Positions 7,303 through 8,689 of a DNA stretch of 8,689 bases are shown here, in pieces (the first letter of the stretch is position 1; each line of letters opens with the position of its first letter). A program made the translations under genes and the position numbers. The notes below the pieces were generated by a model, which had not been told where the DNA came from, searched no databases, and saw nothing but the letters and a program-made list of their open reading frames with translations. This DNA comes from an uncultured Agathobaculum sp. (GTDB lineage: Bacteria > Bacillota > Clostridia > Oscillospirales > Butyricicoccaceae), in NCBI GenBank assembly GCA_944380945.1, contig CALWJG010000064.1, positions 1-8,689 of the forward strand. Reading direction: 5' to 3'.

Positions 7303-7348
7303 GCAAAAGCGCGCGGTATCCAAACGACCGTTTGGATACCGCGCGCTT
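7303..7348 (-). terminator. Long hairpin terminator of the spore protein gene
   Basis: Arms 7307-7324 and 7331-7348 are perfectly complementary over 18 bases, and the six-base loop CGACCG can extend the pairing by two more. On the minus strand the hairpin starts 46 bases after the spore protein stop. It ends in four T residues, counting two from the stem. The stem is very stable, but the U tract is short, so some read-through into the ABC operon is possible. Confidence 0.7.
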
Positions 7349-7394
7349 GTCATATCCGCACAGCGTTCCGCTGCGCAGGGCGGGTCAGCTGCGT

Positions 7395-7610
7395 TTAGCC
7401 CTGACCAGCCATCGACTGCTCATAGGATTCGATCATCTTTTTGACCATCTGGCCGCCGATCGAGCCCGCCTGACGGGAGGTCAGGTCGCCGTTATAGCCC
7501 TGCTTGAGGTTGACGCCGACCTCGGCCGCTGCTTCCATCTTAAAACGATCCATTGCAGCGCGTGCCTCCGGCACCATACCCTGATTGGAACCATTTTTCG
7601 AGTTCGTCAT
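7395..7610 (-). CDS. Alpha/beta-type small acid-soluble spore protein (SASP)
   Basis: A 71-residue DNA-binding protein that coats and protects spore DNA and is degraded at germination. The family core is plain: PEARAAMDRFKMEAAAEVGV at 14-33, then NLKQGYNGDLTSRQAGSIGG at 34-53 and QMVKKMIESYEQ to 65. The segment MEAAAEVGV corresponds to the germination protease (GPR) site, with cleavage expected after Glu26; the usual Ile after the Glu is Ala here. TSRQAGSIGGQMVKKMI is the second conserved DNA-contact block. The ATG has AAGGAGA at 7625-7619, eight bases upstream. It is monocistronic, with a sigma-G-like -10 upstream and a hairpin terminator downstream. This gene is the main evidence that the organism forms endospores. 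Confidence 0.95.
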   Translation of the reverse strand: MTNSKNGSNQGMVPEARAAMDRFKMEAAAEVGVNLKQGYNGDLTSRQAGSIGGQMVKKMIESYEQSMAGQG

Positions 7611-7652
7611 CGTATTTCTCTCCTTTGAATTTTGTTTTTGGGGTTTTGCTGT

Positions 7653-7659
7653 TAGTATG
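7653..7659 (-). promoter_or_regulatory. Sigma-G-like -10 element of the SASP gene
   Basis: CATACTA on the minus strand equals the forespore sigma-G (-10) consensus and lies about 43 bases before the SASP ATG. The best -35 candidate (TCATA in CTCATATCG) is about 20 bases upstream, two more than usual, so the -35 is unclear. Forespore expression is the rule for this gene family. Confidence 0.55.
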
Positions 7660-7763
7660 ATGTGCGCAAAAACACGCGATATGAGATGAAATTGCTGTCC
7701 TTCATGGGAAAAGATGTGCTCTTTTCGGTTTTTATAGAAAAACGGAAATCTGCGCGGATCAAA

Positions 7764-7792
7764 TTGTCAAATTTATCCGAACCGAATATAAT
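7764..7792 (+). promoter_or_regulatory. Sigma-A promoter driving cas3
   Basis: On the plus strand TTGTCA (7764-7769), a 17-base spacer and a perfect TATAAT (7787-7792). A start near 7799 would give a leader of about 215 bases before the cas3 ATG at 8016. No better promoter lies closer; TAAGAT near 7955 has only a poor -35. Confidence 0.7.
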
Positions 7793-7850
7793 TATGATAG
7801 TGAACACGCGGCAGACACCATAGGCGGCCAGCACCTCGCTACACCAACCT

Positions 7851-7877
7851 GCAAATGGATGCCAACCGTCCATTTGC
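7851..7877 (+). repeat. Stable hairpin in the cas3 leader
   Basis: Arms 7851-7861 and 7867-7877 pair over 11 positions (nine Watson-Crick pairs, one G-T wobble, one closing G-C) around a five-base loop CCAAC. There is no following T run, so it is not a simple terminator. It may be an RNA structure or a dyad operator in the leader. Confidence 0.5.
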
Positions 7878-8015
7878 GGCTACGTCTGCACAGAAAGAAT
7901 AAAAGCAAACCGATACGCGCGAATAAGTCCGGTTTAAGGGATGCTTTATTTCATAAGATGTAAGCAAGATAATCCAGAACGGCAAAACACAGCAGAACAA
8001 AACGAGGTGATCGCA

Positions 8016-8689
8016 ATGAGCGCATTTCTTGCTCACAAATCGGCAGACAACAGGGACCAGACCGTATTGGAACATTTGGAGGGCACCGCCAGATACTGTG
8101 CTGCATTCGCGCAGCTGTTTGATGCAGAAGAACAGGGACGTCTCGCTGGATTGGCTCACGATATTGGGAAATATTCTCTCGCGTTCCAAAAGCGGCTGCA
8201 AGGCGGTCCTCCCACAGATCATTCGACCGCAGGCGCTTTTGAGTGCATGAAAATACAGCAACCATTCGCGGCTTTCGCTGTGGCTGGGCATCATGGCGGT
8301 TTGCCTGACGGCGGCGGCCGTGGTGACAGGCCGGACGCCGGCACCTTCTTCGGCCGCATCAACCGGGCAGTGCTGGGAAAGCTGGATGATTACAGCGTCT
8401 GGAAGCAGGAGCTGTCTCTGCCAGCCGCCGCCGTGCCGGACTTCCTGCAAAAAGACAAGCCTGCCGGTATGTTCTTCACCCGCATGCTGTTTTCCTGTCT
8501 GGTGGACGCAGACTATACCGATACCGGTGTGTTCATGGCAGGGCAGACAGCAGACGATGGCGAACCGGCGTCCATGGATCAGCTGTGGGAACGCCTCCAA
8601 ACATACATATCCGGGTGGTTCCCGCCAAAGGAAGAGCTGAACGCGCGGCGCTGCGCCATTCTTGCGCAGTGTATTCAGGAGGGGGAACA
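8016..8689 (+). CDS. cas3: CRISPR-associated Cas3, HD nuclease part, type I-C-like; C-terminus cut by window edge
   Basis: The N-terminal 224 residues of Cas3, the nuclease-helicase recruited by Cascade to degrade invading DNA. The HD phosphohydrolase domain is intact as far as seen: His20 in LEHLEGTA, the HD pair His48-Asp49 with Lys52 in AHDIGKYS, His69 in DHSTAGA, His92-His93 in AGHHGGLPD and Asp164 in CLVDADYTDT. These match the metal ligands expected for an active nuclease. The end, NARRCAILAQC, is the region just before the helicase Walker A in this family. The helicase part (about 500-600 more residues) lies outside the window. The overall pattern fits subtype I-C, where cas3 precedes cas5, cas8c and cas7; subtype is inferred from sequence style. 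The ATG at 8016 has GAGGTGA five bases upstream. It diverges from the spore protein gene. Confidence 0.9.
   Translation, partial: MSAFLAHKSADNRDQTVLEHLEGTARYCAAFAQLFDAEEQGRLAGLAHDIGKYSLAFQKRLQGGPPTDHSTAGAFECMKIQQPFAAFAVAGHHGGLPDGGGRGDRPDAGTFFGRINRAVLGKLDDYSVWKQELSLPAAAVPDFLQKDKPAGMFFTRMLFSCLVDADYTDTGVFMAGQTADDGEPASMDQLWERLQTYISGWFPPKEELNARRCAILAQCIQEGE

Larger units (their letters stand above)
7611..8015. other. Divergent intergenic region between spore protein gene and cas3
   Basis: This 405-base stretch, richer in A and T than the flanking genes, separates the minus-strand SASP gene from plus-strand cas3. It holds a sigma-G-like -10 facing left, a sigma-A promoter facing right and a strong hairpin at 7851-7877. 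I see no CRISPR repeats, tRNA or insertion sequence ends. Short reading frames here lack ribosome binding sites. Confidence 0.7.

Noticed and set aside
7195..7353. 53-codon N-terminal extension of the ABC ATPase
   Set aside because: It would translate the spore protein terminator hairpin, has no family similarity, and the ATG at 7194 has a strong ribosome binding site.
7652..7873. 73-codon minus-strand frame upstream of the SASP gene
   Set aside because: No ribosome binding site before its ATG, it runs across the leader hairpin and the promoter region, and it resembles nothing I know.
7855..7902. 15-codon plus-strand frame in the cas3 leader as a possible leader peptide
   Set aside because: The ATG lies inside the hairpin arm and has no ribosome binding site upstream.
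7611..8015. Search for CRISPR repeats or a leader-array next to cas3
   Set aside because: No repeated 28-37 base unit is visible; in type I-C loci the array usually lies beyond cas2, outside this window.
7839..8600. 253-codon minus-strand frame opposite cas3
   Set aside because: The plus strand encodes an unmistakable HD domain; the minus frame has no ribosome binding site or known motif.

Overview
The window suggests a fairly GC-rich, endospore-forming member of the Firmicutes (Bacillota), most likely a gut-type clostridium of the Oscillospirales. The spore former call rests on a clear alpha/beta-type small acid-soluble spore protein gene. The taxonomic placement is inference from GC-rich coding regions with AT-rich promoters, strong AGGAGG-type ribosome binding sites and the style of the LacI-family regulator. 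I cannot name a genus.

From left to right, all genes up to 7610 are on the minus strand. Positions 1-1032 hold the N-terminal 344 codons of a GPH-family sugar:cation symporter, cut by the window edge, with a good sigma-A promoter. A LacI-family regulator (1321-2346) sits upstream of it with its own promoter and terminator. Together they look like a local sugar uptake unit; the sugar is unknown. Next comes a compact four-gene ABC operon (7194 down to 2484): ATPase, ABC-2 permease, a GldG-like auxiliary protein and a DUF4340 protein. All three junctions overlap, and the operon ends in a strong terminator. It resembles the Gld-type ABC systems first named in gliding Bacteroidetes, whose substrate in Firmicutes is not established. 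Upstream is the single spore protein gene (7610-7395), with a sigma-G-like -10 and a very long perfect hairpin after it.

After a 405-base divergent intergenic region the direction flips. From 8016 the plus strand encodes the HD-nuclease end of a CRISPR-associated Cas3, cut by the right edge, with features of type I-C systems, where cas3 is normally the first gene of the cas operon. A good sigma-A promoter lies about 220 bases upstream and would give a long leader carrying a stable hairpin. No CRISPR repeats are visible in the window.

The most useful points for follow-up are the start of the probable type I-C locus with its long leader, the uncharacterised ABC/GldG/DUF4340 operon, and sequence elements shared by the regulator and symporter promoters. 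I did not see a system in this window that I would call wholly new.
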